NCBI RefSeq assembly: GCF_001748145.1
Contig: NZ_BCQA01000001.1
Span: forward strand, 6,768,824 to 6,832,823
DNA: 64,000 nt
Origin: Bosea sp. BIWAKO-01
GTDB taxonomy: Bacteria; Pseudomonadota; Alphaproteobacteria; Rhizobiales; Beijerinckiaceae
Reading direction: 5' to 3'
The position numbers and the translations under genes were made by a program. Positions 15,950-25,501 of this stretch are shown here, piece by piece. The notes below the pieces were generated by a model. The model ran no database searches. It saw nothing but the letters and a program-made list of their open reading frames with translations, and was not told the DNA's origin. The stretch's first letter is position 1. Every line of letters starts with the position of its first letter.

Positions 15950-17221
15950 TCACTTCATCAGCGCTTCGGTTTCGGAGACGATGCGCTCGATACCGGCCTT
16001 GGGCTGGATGTCGCCGCGCATCACGCCGGAGATCACCTCACGCTGCTGGCGCCAGATGCGAACCGAGTTTCCGCCGGGATAGCCTTCCCAGGGAGCGGCG
16101 CGCTGGACCTGGCCGTTGATCGTCCGGAAATTGGCATTGTCCTTGTAGAACGGGCCAAGGAAGGCATCCCCACCGGCGCGCAGATTGGTCGGCATGTAGC
16201 CCGCGGTCTCGACGACGATCTTCTGGGCCTCGGGGCCGGTCACGAACTTGATGAATTCCCAGGCCGCCTTCTGCTTGGCTGCATCCTTGGCCGTGATCAG
16301 CGCGGCATTGCCGCCGGTCGGCAGCTTGCCCTTGCCCTTGTCATCGACCGGGAAGAGCCCGGTCTTCAGGGTGAAGCGGTCGCCGACCAGGTCGGTGACC
16401 TGGCGCAGCCGTGCCGGCGTGTCGAAGAAGATGCCGATCTTGCCGGCGATGAACTGCTGGCGCGACTGGTCCCAGTCGATCACCGGCATGCCGCCTTCCG
16501 TGACCAGGCTGCGCAGCAGGCTGAGCGTCTTCTCGCCCACCTCGCCGCCGAAGGCGACCTTCTTGCCGTCGGCGGACAGCATGGAATGGCCGCCCTGCAG
16601 GATCACGCCGCGCCAGAGCCAGTCATCCGGCCAGTCATGGATGTTGTAGGCGAGGCCGGCGGTGTCGCCGCTGCGGATCTTCTTGGCGAGCGCGACGACA
16701 TCGGCCCAGGTGTCGGGCAGCTTGTCGGGGTCGCCGCCCGCCTTCTTCACCAGCTCGGCATTGACATACATCAGCGGCGTCGAGGCGTTGAAGGCAAGGC
16801 CGGCCTGCTTGCCGCCGACCTGGCCGAGCGCGAGCAGCGCGTCGGAATAATTCGCCTTGCGCCAGTCTTCGGGCTCGCCCTTCAGCAGCGGGCCGAGATC
16901 GACGACCTGCTTGCGCTTGTCGAGCGTCTCGACCAGCTCGCTCAACAGATGGAAGCCGGAATAATAGACATCCGGCAGCTGGTTGGTGACGGACTGACGC
17001 AGCATCGCCTGATGCCCTTCGTCATAGCTCGCCGCCGGCGCGCGGAAATTGATCTTGATATTGGGGTGCGTCTTCATGAATTCCGCGGCGATCGGCTCAT
17101 GGAACTTGGCGAAGGCCGGGAAGGCGTAGAGTACATCCAGCGTGACATCCTGGGCGCGGACGGCCGTGGATGCGACGAGGGCGAGCGCTGCCGCAGCAAG
17201 CGCTTTGCCGAAGGGCTTCAT
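15950..17221 (-). CDS. ABC transporter substrate-binding protein, UgpB/MalE type
   Basis: 423 residues with a Sec signal peptide (about 23 residues, ending VRA/QD). It is a cluster D extracellular solute-binding protein: FPAFAKFHEPIAAEFMKTHPNIKINF at the start, LAFNASTPLMYVNAELVKKAGGDPDKLPDTWADV in the middle, a W-rich hinge (WPDDWLWRGVILQGG), and TGPEAQKIVVETAGYMPTN near the end. The N-A-S-T-P phrase corresponds to N-S-S-T-P of UgpB. It feeds the two permeases encoded just upstream. It is much less similar to E. coli UgpB than the protein at 4793-6106, so its ligand may be a larger or different glycerophosphodiester or a sugar. Confidence 0.88.
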   Translation of the reverse strand: MKPFGKALAAAALALVASTAVRAQDVTLDVLYAFPAFAKFHEPIAAEFMKTHPNIKINFRAPAASYDEGHQAMLRQSVTNQLPDVYYSGFHLLSELVETLDKRKQVVDLGPLLKGEPEDWRKANYSDALLALGQVGGKQAGLAFNASTPLMYVNAELVKKAGGDPDKLPDTWADVVALAKKIRSGDTAGLAYNIHDWPDDWLWRGVILQGGHSMLSADGKKVAFGGEVGEKTLSLLRSLVTEGGMPVIDWDQSRQQFIAGKIGIFFDTPARLRQVTDLVGDRFTLKTGLFPVDDKGKGKLPTGGNAALITAKDAAKQKAAWEFIKFVTGPEAQKIVVETAGYMPTNLRAGGDAFLGPFYKDNANFRTINGQVQRAAPWEGYPGGNSVRIWRQQREVISGVMRGDIQPKAGIERIVSETEALMK

Positions 17222-17329
17222 GTTTGAACTCCGTGACAGGGACAGCGAAGCTGCCGGATTGTTTCAATGCGTCAGGCCTGAGCGTCTTGCGGTTGGGGCT
17301 TGGCAGTGCCGGTCCTTGTCGGAACCTGC

Positions 17330-18205
17330 CTACTTCACCCCGGTCATCGTGATGCCGTCGATGAACCTCCGTCTGGCGATGAGGAAAGCGAGGACGAGCG
17401 GCGCGGTCAGGATCGTCGCCGCCGCGGTGAGCGCGCCGTAATTCGAGCCCGTCTCGGCATCGGCGAAGAACATCATCCCGAGCGGCGGCGGGGCGAGCCT
17501 GGCATCGGAGATGACGATCAGCGGCCAGTACAGGTCGTTCCAATGCGCCACGGCCGAGAAGACCGAGAAGGCGGCGATGGCCGGCCAGGCGCTCGGCGTC
17601 ACGATGCGCCAGACGATCTCGAACTCGCTCATGCCGTCGAGCCGGGCGGCATTGATGATGTCGTTCGGGAAGCTGCGGAAGAACTGGCGGAACAGGAAGA
17701 TGGCGAAGACCGAGAGAAAGAACGGCACCATCATCGAGAAATAGGTGTTGAGCAGGCCGAGTTGGGCGAGCGCGATGTAGAGCGGCATCGCCGGCACCTG
17801 CACGGGGATGCAGAGCCCGAGCAGCACCAGGACGAAGAGCGCATTGCGGCCGGGGAAATTCAGCTTCGCCAGAGCGTAGGCGCAAGGGATGGCAACCAGC
17901 AGCTGCACGACGAGGATGCCGGCGCAGAGGATGACGCCGTTCAGCGCAAAGCGCAGCAGCGGCGCCTTCTCCAGCGCGAAACCGTAATTCTGCAGGCCGT
18001 AGAACTGTTTTGGCCAGAGCGAGATCTCGGCGCTGAAGATTTCGGCCGGCGGCTTGATCGAGGTCACCAGCATCCAGATGAAGGGCGCCAGCATGAAGAT
18101 GGCGCCCGCGAGCAGCACGCCATGGACGAGCGCGAGCGAAAGGAAGCGGCGCAGCACCGGATGCACGGGCGTGACGGCGGCGGGGGCAAGCGCGGGAGCA
18201 GCCAT
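17330..18205 (-). CDS. ABC transporter permease, MalG/UgpE type
   Basis: 291 residues with six hydrophobic segments. The conserved start of this family (FIWMLVTSIKPPAEIF) and the EAA loop NAARLDGMSEFEIVWRIVTPS are present, and the C-terminus DGITMTGVK is typical of MalG-type permeases. The start ATG at 18205 shares one base with the stop of the upstream permease (TGATG), indicating translational coupling. It forms the channel with the protein of 18205-19128. About 108 bases separate it from the binding-protein gene, a larger gap than elsewhere in the operon and possibly an internal regulatory site. Confidence 0.9.
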   Translation of the reverse strand: MAAPALAPAAVTPVHPVLRRFLSLALVHGVLLAGAIFMLAPFIWMLVTSIKPPAEIFSAEISLWPKQFYGLQNYGFALEKAPLLRFALNGVILCAGILVVQLLVAIPCAYALAKLNFPGRNALFVLVLLGLCIPVQVPAMPLYIALAQLGLLNTYFSMMVPFFLSVFAIFLFRQFFRSFPNDIINAARLDGMSEFEIVWRIVTPSAWPAIAAFSVFSAVAHWNDLYWPLIVISDARLAPPPLGMMFFADAETGSNYGALTAAATILTAPLVLAFLIARRRFIDGITMTGVK

Positions 18206-19128
18206 CAGTAGTGCACCTTCTTGTCGAGGCCGAAGGTCTGCACGGCCGAGAAGACGAGGATGAAGGCGAGGAAGATGAAGGTCAGCGCCGCGGCATAGCC
18301 GGTGTGGAAATACTGAAAGCCCTCGAGATAGATGTTGTAGAGCAGGACCTCGGTGGAGCCGACCGGGCCGCCGCGCGTCATCACCGCCACCGTGTCAAAA
18401 ATCTTGAAGGCGGTGATCATCGTGGTGACGAGCACGAACATCGTCGTCGGCCCGAGCAGCGGCCAGGTGATGGTGAGGAAGCGGTCGATGCCGCTGGAGC
18501 AGCCATCGATATCGGCCGCCTCGTAGAGATCGCGCGGGATCGCGGTCAGCCCGGCGAGGAACAGGATCATGTTGAAGCCGAGCAGCTGCCAGATGCCGAT
18601 CACGGCCAGCGTCGCCAGCGCCGTCGACGGCTCGCTCAGGAAGGCGACCGGAGCGAACCCCAGCCATTTCAGGAGGCCGTTGACCGGGCCGAGCGAGGGG
18701 TGGAGGAGGAACTGCCAGACGGTCGCCATCGCGATCAGCGTCGAGGTCACCGGCAGGAAATAGATCACCTCGTAGAAGGAGCGGCTGCGGCGGCGCCGAT
18801 GCACCATGACCGCGATCAGCAGCGCGCCGAAGACGCCGCCCGGCACGACGATGGCGACATAGAGCAAGGTGTTGACGACGGAGCGCCGGATGATCGGATC
18901 GTCCAGCGCCTTCTGGAAATTGGCGAGGCCGACCCAGTCCATGTCGACGCCGCCGAACTCGTAATTGGTCAGGCTGAGCAGCATCAGCACCGCAAGCGGC
19001 AGCAGGATCGTCAGCAGCAGCAGGATGAAGGCCGGCAACGCGAAGCCAAGCCCGGTCAGCCGCTCGATCAGCGCCCGGTGGCGGGCGACGGGGGCGAAAG
19101 CGGCGGGCGATGCAAGGGCAAGCGTCAT
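18205..19128 (-). CDS. ABC transporter permease, MalF/UgpA type
   Basis: 307 residues. The first membrane helix is ALPAFILLLLTILLPLAVLMLLSLT, the family phrase WVGLANFQKALDDP follows, and the EAA loop reads YEAADIDGCSSGIDRFLTITWPLLGPT. The late phrase VMTRGGPVGSTEVLLYNIY is characteristic of the UgpA/LacF group. It starts 2 bases after the ATPase gene ends, so it is in the same transcript. It partners with the MalG/UgpE-like protein at 17330-18205. Confidence 0.9.
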   Translation of the reverse strand: MTLALASPAAFAPVARHRALIERLTGLGFALPAFILLLLTILLPLAVLMLLSLTNYEFGGVDMDWVGLANFQKALDDPIIRRSVVNTLLYVAIVVPGGVFGALLIAVMVHRRRRSRSFYEVIYFLPVTSTLIAMATVWQFLLHPSLGPVNGLLKWLGFAPVAFLSEPSTALATLAVIGIWQLLGFNMILFLAGLTAIPRDLYEAADIDGCSSGIDRFLTITWPLLGPTTMFVLVTTMITAFKIFDTVAVMTRGGPVGSTEVLLYNIYLEGFQYFHTGYAAALTFIFLAFILVFSAVQTFGLDKKVHY

Positions 19129-19130
19129 GC

Positions 19131-20318
<1,188 letters not shown>

Positions 20319-20393
20319 GTCGTTCGCCTCTTGAACCGTGAGGGATGGCGGGGCGGTGTCGAAGGCGGCCGCGAGGCGCGGCCGACGGTATCG

Positions 20394-21215
20394 TCAGGCG
20401 GCGCGTGGCGGGTAGACCTCGTGGATCACATCGTCGATCCAGAGCGTTGTCAGCGCGGGAATCTCATGGATCGCGGCCGAAAAATCCCGGCCGTCGAAGC
20501 TGTAAGTGACGGCGCCGAGCGTGCTTGAGCCGGCCATGCCGGGCTGCAATTCGGGACCGACGACGAATCCCGAGGACGGTCCCCAGATGTAGCGCGTGCC
20601 CTCAACCATGAAATCATGGGCCCGGTGCAGATGGCCGCTGGCGACGAAGGCGACGTCATGGCGGCGCACGAGATCGAGCAGATGCGCCCGGGGCCTTGGC
20701 GGCACGCTCCAATAGCCCTTGTCGCCTTCATCGGGCGTCTCGACGAAGAGCGGCCGGTGCAGGAACCAGCCGAGACGGCGCCCTTGCGCGTCCGCAATCT
20801 CCTGCTCGAGCCAGGCGAGCTGGCGCGCTTCATCGGCCTCGTCGCTGCCGAACAGCATCGAGTTCAGGCCGATCAGCCGCCAGTCCTCGATATCGCGGCT
20901 CCAGAAATCCGCACCGAGATGACTGCGCCAGCGGGCGAGACGCTCTGCATTGACCGGCTGATGCGGGTGCCAGGCCTCGCCGACATCATGATTGCCGGGA
21001 ATGCTCAGCACCGGCAGATCGAGCGCGTCCAGCAGCTCGCGGCAATGGCGCATATCCTCGTCGACATCGGCGCCATCGACCGTGACATCCCCGGTATGAA
21101 TGACGAGGTCCGGCCCCTGCCCCGCCAGCCAGGCTCTCAGCGGCTCCCAGTTGCAGGCAAAATGCGGCTTGCCCGGGCTGAGATGGGTGTCGGAAATCTG
21201 CACGACCCGTTGCAT
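20394..21215 (-). CDS. Calcineurin-like metallophosphoesterase (second phosphodiesterase of the operon)
   Basis: 273 residues. Metal motifs: SDTH at residues 8-11, GDVTVDG, GNHD, then the family's FLHRPLF segment (a single H here) and GHLH. It belongs to the same calcineurin-like superfamily as the GpdQ-like protein but is only distantly similar. The start is ATG 21215 and there is no signal peptide, so it acts in the cytoplasm. It is the first gene of the seven-gene operon that continues with the ATPase, two permeases, binding protein, GpdQ-like enzyme and IMPase-like protein. Having two such enzymes in one uptake operon suggests stepwise cleavage of a substrate with more than one phosphoester bond, or overlapping substrate ranges. 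Confidence 0.85.
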   Translation of the reverse strand: MQRVVQISDTHLSPGKPHFACNWEPLRAWLAGQGPDLVIHTGDVTVDGADVDEDMRHCRELLDALDLPVLSIPGNHDVGEAWHPHQPVNAERLARWRSHLGADFWSRDIEDWRLIGLNSMLFGSDEADEARQLAWLEQEIADAQGRRLGWFLHRPLFVETPDEGDKGYWSVPPRPRAHLLDLVRRHDVAFVASGHLHRAHDFMVEGTRYIWGPSSGFVVGPELQPGMAGSSTLGAVTYSFDGRDFSAAIHEIPALTTLWIDDVIHEVYPPRAA

Positions 21216-21297
21216 TGTCCCCTCCCAAAGGGCGCTCCCGAAATCGGAAGCGGCCTGCCGCCGTCAGATGCGGGGCAGTGCGTTTGCAGTGGATCAT

Positions 21298-21330
21298 ACA
21301 AATGAATGTTTTATGACACAAATGTATTTT
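21298..21330. promoter_or_regulatory. Two ACAAATG half-sites upstream of the seven-gene operon
   Basis: ACAAATGAATGTTT at 21298-21311 and ACAAATGTATTTT at 21318-21330 are direct repeats spaced 20 bases, two helical turns. The second matches the half-site at 10683 exactly for 13 bases. They lie about 83-115 bases upstream of ATG 21215 in an AT-rich patch that stands out from its surroundings. Confidence 0.5.
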
Positions 21331-21474
21331 GCGGAGTCGTGGGAGTGGGCGGGCGGGCGTTATGCACGGAGTTGGAGCCGAGCGGTCGCCGCGGGTCTAG
21401 TTAACTGAGGGGGTAAAGGTGGGCATGAAACGCGCGGCGCATCTGTCAGGCGCGCCCCATGGCGCGAATGGCCT

Positions 21475-22317
21475 TCAATCGCTCTTCCGGCCAGCGGCGA
21501 ATGGTCCGACGCGCCAGCCGAGCTTGTCCTCGATACGGTGCGCTGCCGTCTTCACCGCCTCGACGACATTCGAATGCTCCTCGTTGACGCGGAATTCGGG
21601 CAGGACGACCGAGACGGTGATCGGGCAGGCGCCGGCCTCGTCCAGCACTGGCGCGGCGATGCAGGCGACCGCATAGTCGGACTCGCCCGCCTGGATCGAC
21701 AGGCCTGCGGCGAGCGCGTCGCTGGATTGGGCGAGCAGGATGGCGGGGTCGGTGACGGCGCGCCCGGTTGGCGAGGCCTTGGCGCTCCTCCGGAACAGGG
21801 CTGCCCGCTCCGCCTCGTCCAGGCCGGCGACCAGCAGGCGGCCGGAGGCGGTCCAGTTCAGCGGCACGCGCGTGCCGACGCGCGAGGTGATGACGAAATG
21901 CCCCGGGCCCTCGGCCATCGCCTCGACCACCATCATGCCGCCGTCGCGGCCGCAGATCTGGACGGTCTCGCCGACTTCGCGCGCCAGCACATGCATCTCA
22001 TGCGTCGCGACGGTGATGACCTGGAGATCGCGCGCATAGGCGAGGCCATAATGGTAAAGCCGGGGCCCCAGCCAGACGCCGCCTTCGCCCGAGCGCGCCA
22101 GCAGGCTCTTGTCGAGCAGGTCCTCGACGATGGCGTAGACGGTCGATAGCGGCGCGCCTATCGCACGGGCGACCTCATAGGCGGTCTGGGCTCGCCCCTC
22201 CTGCTGGAGATGGTCGAGGATCTGCACGGCGCGGTCGATGCCGCTGACGCGCGAACGCCGCTGCCCGGTGCGCTCCGGCTCGGCTTCGTTCGGCTGCGCC
22301 GTCGTGGCTCTCGTCAT
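21475..22317 (-). CDS. IclR-family transcriptional regulator
   Basis: 280 residues from ATG 22317 (MTRATTAQPNEAE). The winged helix is GIDRAVQILDHLQQEGRAQTAYEVARAIGAPLSTVYAIVEDLLDKSLL, as in IclR proteins. The GAF-like effector domain follows with a GRDGGMMVVEAMAEGPGHF segment, LNWTASGRLLVAGL and the SIQAGESDYAVACIAAPVLDE motif typical of the family. It acts in the cytoplasm as a ligand-responsive repressor or activator. It is the last gene of the Dpp-amidohydrolase operon, 101 bases after the amidohydrolase stop, so it probably controls that operon. The open frame extends much further upstream but only as an out-of-register reading of the amidohydrolase gene. Confidence 0.9.
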   Translation of the reverse strand: MTRATTAQPNEAEPERTGQRRSRVSGIDRAVQILDHLQQEGRAQTAYEVARAIGAPLSTVYAIVEDLLDKSLLARSGEGGVWLGPRLYHYGLAYARDLQVITVATHEMHVLAREVGETVQICGRDGGMMVVEAMAEGPGHFVITSRVGTRVPLNWTASGRLLVAGLDEAERAALFRRSAKASPTGRAVTDPAILLAQSSDALAAGLSIQAGESDYAVACIAAPVLDEAGACPITVSVVLPEFRVNEEHSNVVEAVKTAAHRIEDKLGWRVGPFAAGRKSD

Positions 22318-22418
22318 GCCCGAGCTTTCGATATTTGCCGCGCGCTGATTCAACGGCGGCGCCCCGCTGCGGTTTCCGCCGGGGCCTTGCAAACCTCGCT
22401 GCCTTGCCAGCCGCATCG

Positions 22419-23624
22419 TCAACGCCAGGACAGGCCGTGGCTGTGCCGGACCAGCCGGCGCGGGCGCGGCACGTAGCGGCTGGCCGTGATCGCTTCTGCG
22501 CCGATCACCGCGTGGCGCGGCTCGAACAGCCGCGTCAGCCGCGAGACGTCGCCGTTCGAATCGGTCGCCTCGAGATCGCCGTCGACCAGATCGAAGATCG
22601 TGAAATCGGCCCTCTCGCCGATCGTGAGCCGGTCCGTCATCGCAAGCTTGATCACCGAGGCCGGGGCATGGGTCACCGCCTCGATGACGGCGTCGAAGGG
22701 CATGCCGACCGAGAGCAGTTTCGACATCGTCGTCGCGAGGTCCCAGACCGGGAAGTTCATGCAGCGGTTGTGCAGGTCCGTCGAGATCGAGAACGGCATC
22801 AGCCCGCGCTTGATCGCGGCTTCCGCCACCTTGAAGGAGAAGGAGGCGCCGCCATGCCCGATGTCGAGGCGGACGCCCCGCGCGGCGCAGCGCTCGGCGA
22901 GGGTGAAGAGGTCTTCGTCCTCCATCAGGCTCGATCCCGCCTTGCCGTTGAAGCAATGCGTGACGACGTCGCCCGGCCCCAGCGCCTCCAGCACCTCCTC
23001 GTAGAGGGCCGGCGGCTCGCCGACATGGACCATCATCGGCAGCTTCAGGATCTTGGCGATCTTCTTGCCAAGCTTGACCGGCGTCACGCCCCAGGAGCCG
23101 GTGATGACATGGCTCGCCCGGACCTTGATGCCGACGATATGCTCGCTGTTCTCCGCATAGCATTCGAGGATACGGTCGAGGTCGATGTCCTTGATGTCGC
23201 GTAGTTCCGACACGCGGTTGCAGGCGACGAGCCCGATCGAGCCGAGATTGAGGAAGGCCTTGATCCGCTCGCGCGCCGGCTCGATGACATATTCGCGGAA
23301 GCCGTGGAAATTTGCCTCGCCGGCCGAGCCCGCGTCGACCATGGTGGTGACGCCGCGCGCGGCCCCGCAATCGCTCGGCCTGAGCGAGATATCGGTGCCG
23401 CCATGCCAGACATGGACGTGCAAATCGACCCAGCCGGGCGAGACGAAGGCGCCCTTGCCGTCGACTCGCAGTGCGTCGGCCGGTGCTGCCAATGCCGGGC
23501 CGATCGCGCTGATGGTGCCATCGCCACCGACGAGGATGTCGGTCGCCGCGGCGGGAATCGCCGGTCCGAAGGCGACCGGCCTCACATTCGCGATGAGGAG
23601 AGGTTGGCGGGTCACAGACGTCAT
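22419..23624 (-). CDS. Amidohydrolase/deacetylase family metallohydrolase
   Basis: 401 residues of the amidohydrolase superfamily. It has HVHVW (two metal-binding His), the carboxylated-lysine position GIKVRASH, MMVHVGEPP and THCFNGK (further His ligands), DIGHGGASF, and the catalytic Asp in STDLHNR. The N-terminal ILVGGDGTISAIG and C-terminal ADFTIFDLVDGD strands form the small beta-sandwich. The family includes dihydroorotase-like and N-acyl-amino-acid deacetylase-like enzymes. It starts 1 base after the DppC-like gene stop, in the same operon as a peptide-type transporter, so the imported compound probably contains an amide or cyclic amide that this enzyme opens in the cytoplasm. Confidence 0.88.
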   Translation of the reverse strand: MTSVTRQPLLIANVRPVAFGPAIPAAATDILVGGDGTISAIGPALAAPADALRVDGKGAFVSPGWVDLHVHVWHGGTDISLRPSDCGAARGVTTMVDAGSAGEANFHGFREYVIEPARERIKAFLNLGSIGLVACNRVSELRDIKDIDLDRILECYAENSEHIVGIKVRASHVITGSWGVTPVKLGKKIAKILKLPMMVHVGEPPALYEEVLEALGPGDVVTHCFNGKAGSSLMEDEDLFTLAERCAARGVRLDIGHGGASFSFKVAEAAIKRGLMPFSISTDLHNRCMNFPVWDLATTMSKLLSVGMPFDAVIEAVTHAPASVIKLAMTDRLTIGERADFTIFDLVDGDLEATDSNGDVSRLTRLFEPRHAVIGAEAITASRYVPRPRRLVRHSHGLSWR

Positions 23625-23625
23625 C

Positions 23626-24498
23626 TCAGAGATCCTTCCGCAGCCGCGGATCGAGGAGGTCGCGCAGGCCGTCGCCGACCATCTGCAGGGAGAGCACGGC
23701 GAGCACGATGGCGAGGCCGGGGAAATAGGTCATCCAATCCGCCTGGCCGATATATTGCCGGCCGGACGCGATCATCGTGCCCCAGGTCGGGACGTCGGGG
23801 CTGACGCCGAGCCCGAGGAAGGAAAGCCCTGCCTCGGCCAGCATGGCGCTGGCGAAAATGAAGGTGGCCTGCACCGTGATCGGCGAGACGATGTTCGGCA
23901 GGACATGCCGCATCATGATCCGGAAGGTCGTGTTGCCGCAGGCTCTAGCCGCCTCGACATAGGGCAGCTCGCGGATCACCAGGGTCGCTGCGCGGACGAT
24001 GCGCGCCAGCCGCGGCGCATAGACGATCGCGAGCGCCACGATCACCGTCAGGAGCGAAGGTCCGAGCGCCGCGACCAGCGCGATCGCCAGGAGGATGTCG
24101 GGGAACGCCATCATCGCGTCGATCAGACGGGCCGTCGGCGTGTCCAGCCGCTTGAAGAACCCTGCCAGCAGCCCGAGCGTCACGCCGATCAGCGACGACA
24201 GGACGACGACGGCGGCGCCGACCGAGAGCGACAGGCGGCCGGCATAGAGCATCCGCGAGAACAGGTCCCGGCCGAATTCGTCCGTACCGAACCAGTAGGT
24301 CGCGGACGGCGGCTTCAAACGGTTGACGATGGAGAGCCGGCCCGGCGCATAGGGCGCGATCAGCGGCGCCAGCACCGCGAGCAGCACGAAGACGAGTAGG
24401 ATCGCGAGGCCGATCGCCACCATGCGGCGCTTCATCAGCTGTCGCAGGAAGGCCCGGCCGCGGCGCGGCGCCAGCGCATCGGGTGTGAGGTCGACCAT
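23626..24498 (-). CDS. ABC transporter permease, DppC/OppC type
   Basis: 290 residues from ATG 24498 (MVDLTPDALAPRRG). The OppC-family N-terminal helix is followed by FGTDEFGRDLFSRMLYAGRLSL, a hallmark of DppC/OppC. The EAA-like loop is YVEAARACGNTTFRIMMRHVLPN, and GLSFLGLGVSPDVPTWGTMIASG ends the conserved core. It pairs with the DppB-like permease. Its start overlaps the dppB-like stop by one base (TGATG). The longer open frame reading upstream through the dppB-like gene is out of register and was rejected. Confidence 0.92.
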   Translation of the reverse strand: MVDLTPDALAPRRGRAFLRQLMKRRMVAIGLAILLVFVLLAVLAPLIAPYAPGRLSIVNRLKPPSATYWFGTDEFGRDLFSRMLYAGRLSLSVGAAVVVLSSLIGVTLGLLAGFFKRLDTPTARLIDAMMAFPDILLAIALVAALGPSLLTVIVALAIVYAPRLARIVRAATLVIRELPYVEAARACGNTTFRIMMRHVLPNIVSPITVQATFIFASAMLAEAGLSFLGLGVSPDVPTWGTMIASGRQYIGQADWMTYFPGLAIVLAVLSLQMVGDGLRDLLDPRLRKDL

Positions 24499-25439
24499 CA
24501 GTAGCGCACCCTTGGGTCGACCAGCAGGTAGAGCATGTCGATCGCGAAATTGATCAGGACGTACAGGCCGGCGATCACGAGCAGCGCGCCCTGGATCACC
24601 GGATAGTCGCGCCGCAGCACGGCCGAGACCACGAGGTTGCCGACTCCCGGCAGGCCGAACACCGTCTCCGTCACGACCGCACCCGAGATCAGCACGGCAG
24701 CGGTCAGCCCGAGCACGGTGAGGATCGGGATCAGCGCGTTCTTGAGCGCATGGGTGAGGATGACCGTCTGCTCGCCGAGGCCCTTCGCACGCGCCGTGCG
24801 GATATAATCGTCGCCGAGCACGTCGAGCATCGAGGCGCGGGTGAAGCGCATGATCAGTGCCGAGGAGACGAGCCCGAGCGCGACCGCCGGCAGGATCAGG
24901 TGCCGGATCCGTTCGATCAGGCTCGTATCGGGGCCGCCATAGCCGGAAACCGGCAGGATCTGCAGGCGCACGGCAAAGATCTGCATCAGGATCAGCCCGA
25001 GCCAGAAGCCGGGAATGCTCGCGCCGAGCATGGCAAGCGTCGTCGCCGCCTGGTCGATGAAGGAGCCGCGCCGATAGGCGGCGTAGATGCCGACGGGCAG
25101 CGCGATGACGCTGGCGATGGCCAGAGACAGCAAGGTCAGGAAGAAGGTCGGCTCGGCCCGCTCCAGCAGCGCGGAGGTCACCGGCATGTTCAGGAAGATC
25201 GACTGGCCGAGATCGCCGCGCAGCAACTGCCCGACATAGAGCACGTATTGCGAGAGGATCGAGCGATCGAGCCCGAGCCTGCTGCGCAGATCCGCGACGT
25301 CCTGCGCCGTCGCATCGGGGCCGAGCATCACCGCGGCGGGATCGCCGGGCGTGACGCGCACGATCACGAAGACGATCGTGACCACGAGCAGCATGACCGC
25401 GAGCATGCCGGAGATGCGTTGAAGGATGTAGCCGACCAT
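24498..25439 (-). CDS. ABC transporter permease, DppB/OppB type
   Basis: 313 residues. DppB features are the N-terminal helix, TPGDPAAVMLGPDATAQDV, LGLDRSILSQYVLYVGQLLRGDLG, the EAA-like loop YIRTARAKGLGEQTVILTHALKNALIPILT, and the terminal NFAIDMLYLLVDPRVRY. It is an inner-membrane subunit for import of peptides, opines or similar compounds. It lies 62 bases after the binding-protein gene and is translationally coupled to the DppC-like gene. Confidence 0.92.
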   Translation of the reverse strand: MVGYILQRISGMLAVMLLVVTIVFVIVRVTPGDPAAVMLGPDATAQDVADLRSRLGLDRSILSQYVLYVGQLLRGDLGQSIFLNMPVTSALLERAEPTFFLTLLSLAIASVIALPVGIYAAYRRGSFIDQAATTLAMLGASIPGFWLGLILMQIFAVRLQILPVSGYGGPDTSLIERIRHLILPAVALGLVSSALIMRFTRASMLDVLGDDYIRTARAKGLGEQTVILTHALKNALIPILTVLGLTAAVLISGAVVTETVFGLPGVGNLVVSAVLRRDYPVIQGALLVIAGLYVLINFAIDMLYLLVDPRVRY

Positions 25440-25501
25440 GGCCCGCCCGCCTCGTTGCTTGCCGACCGGCCGTGATCACACGACCGGTCGGCACTGGGGG
25501 A

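Noticed and set aside
21475..23370. A fused 631-residue minus-strand protein joining an IclR regulator to an upstream segment
   Set aside because: The upstream part is the amidohydrolase gene read in the wrong frame; ATG 22317 gives a normal IclR protein.
23626..25494. A fused 622-residue permease
   Set aside because: The N-terminal part is the DppB gene in the wrong frame. ATG 24498, coupled to the DppB stop, gives a normal DppC.
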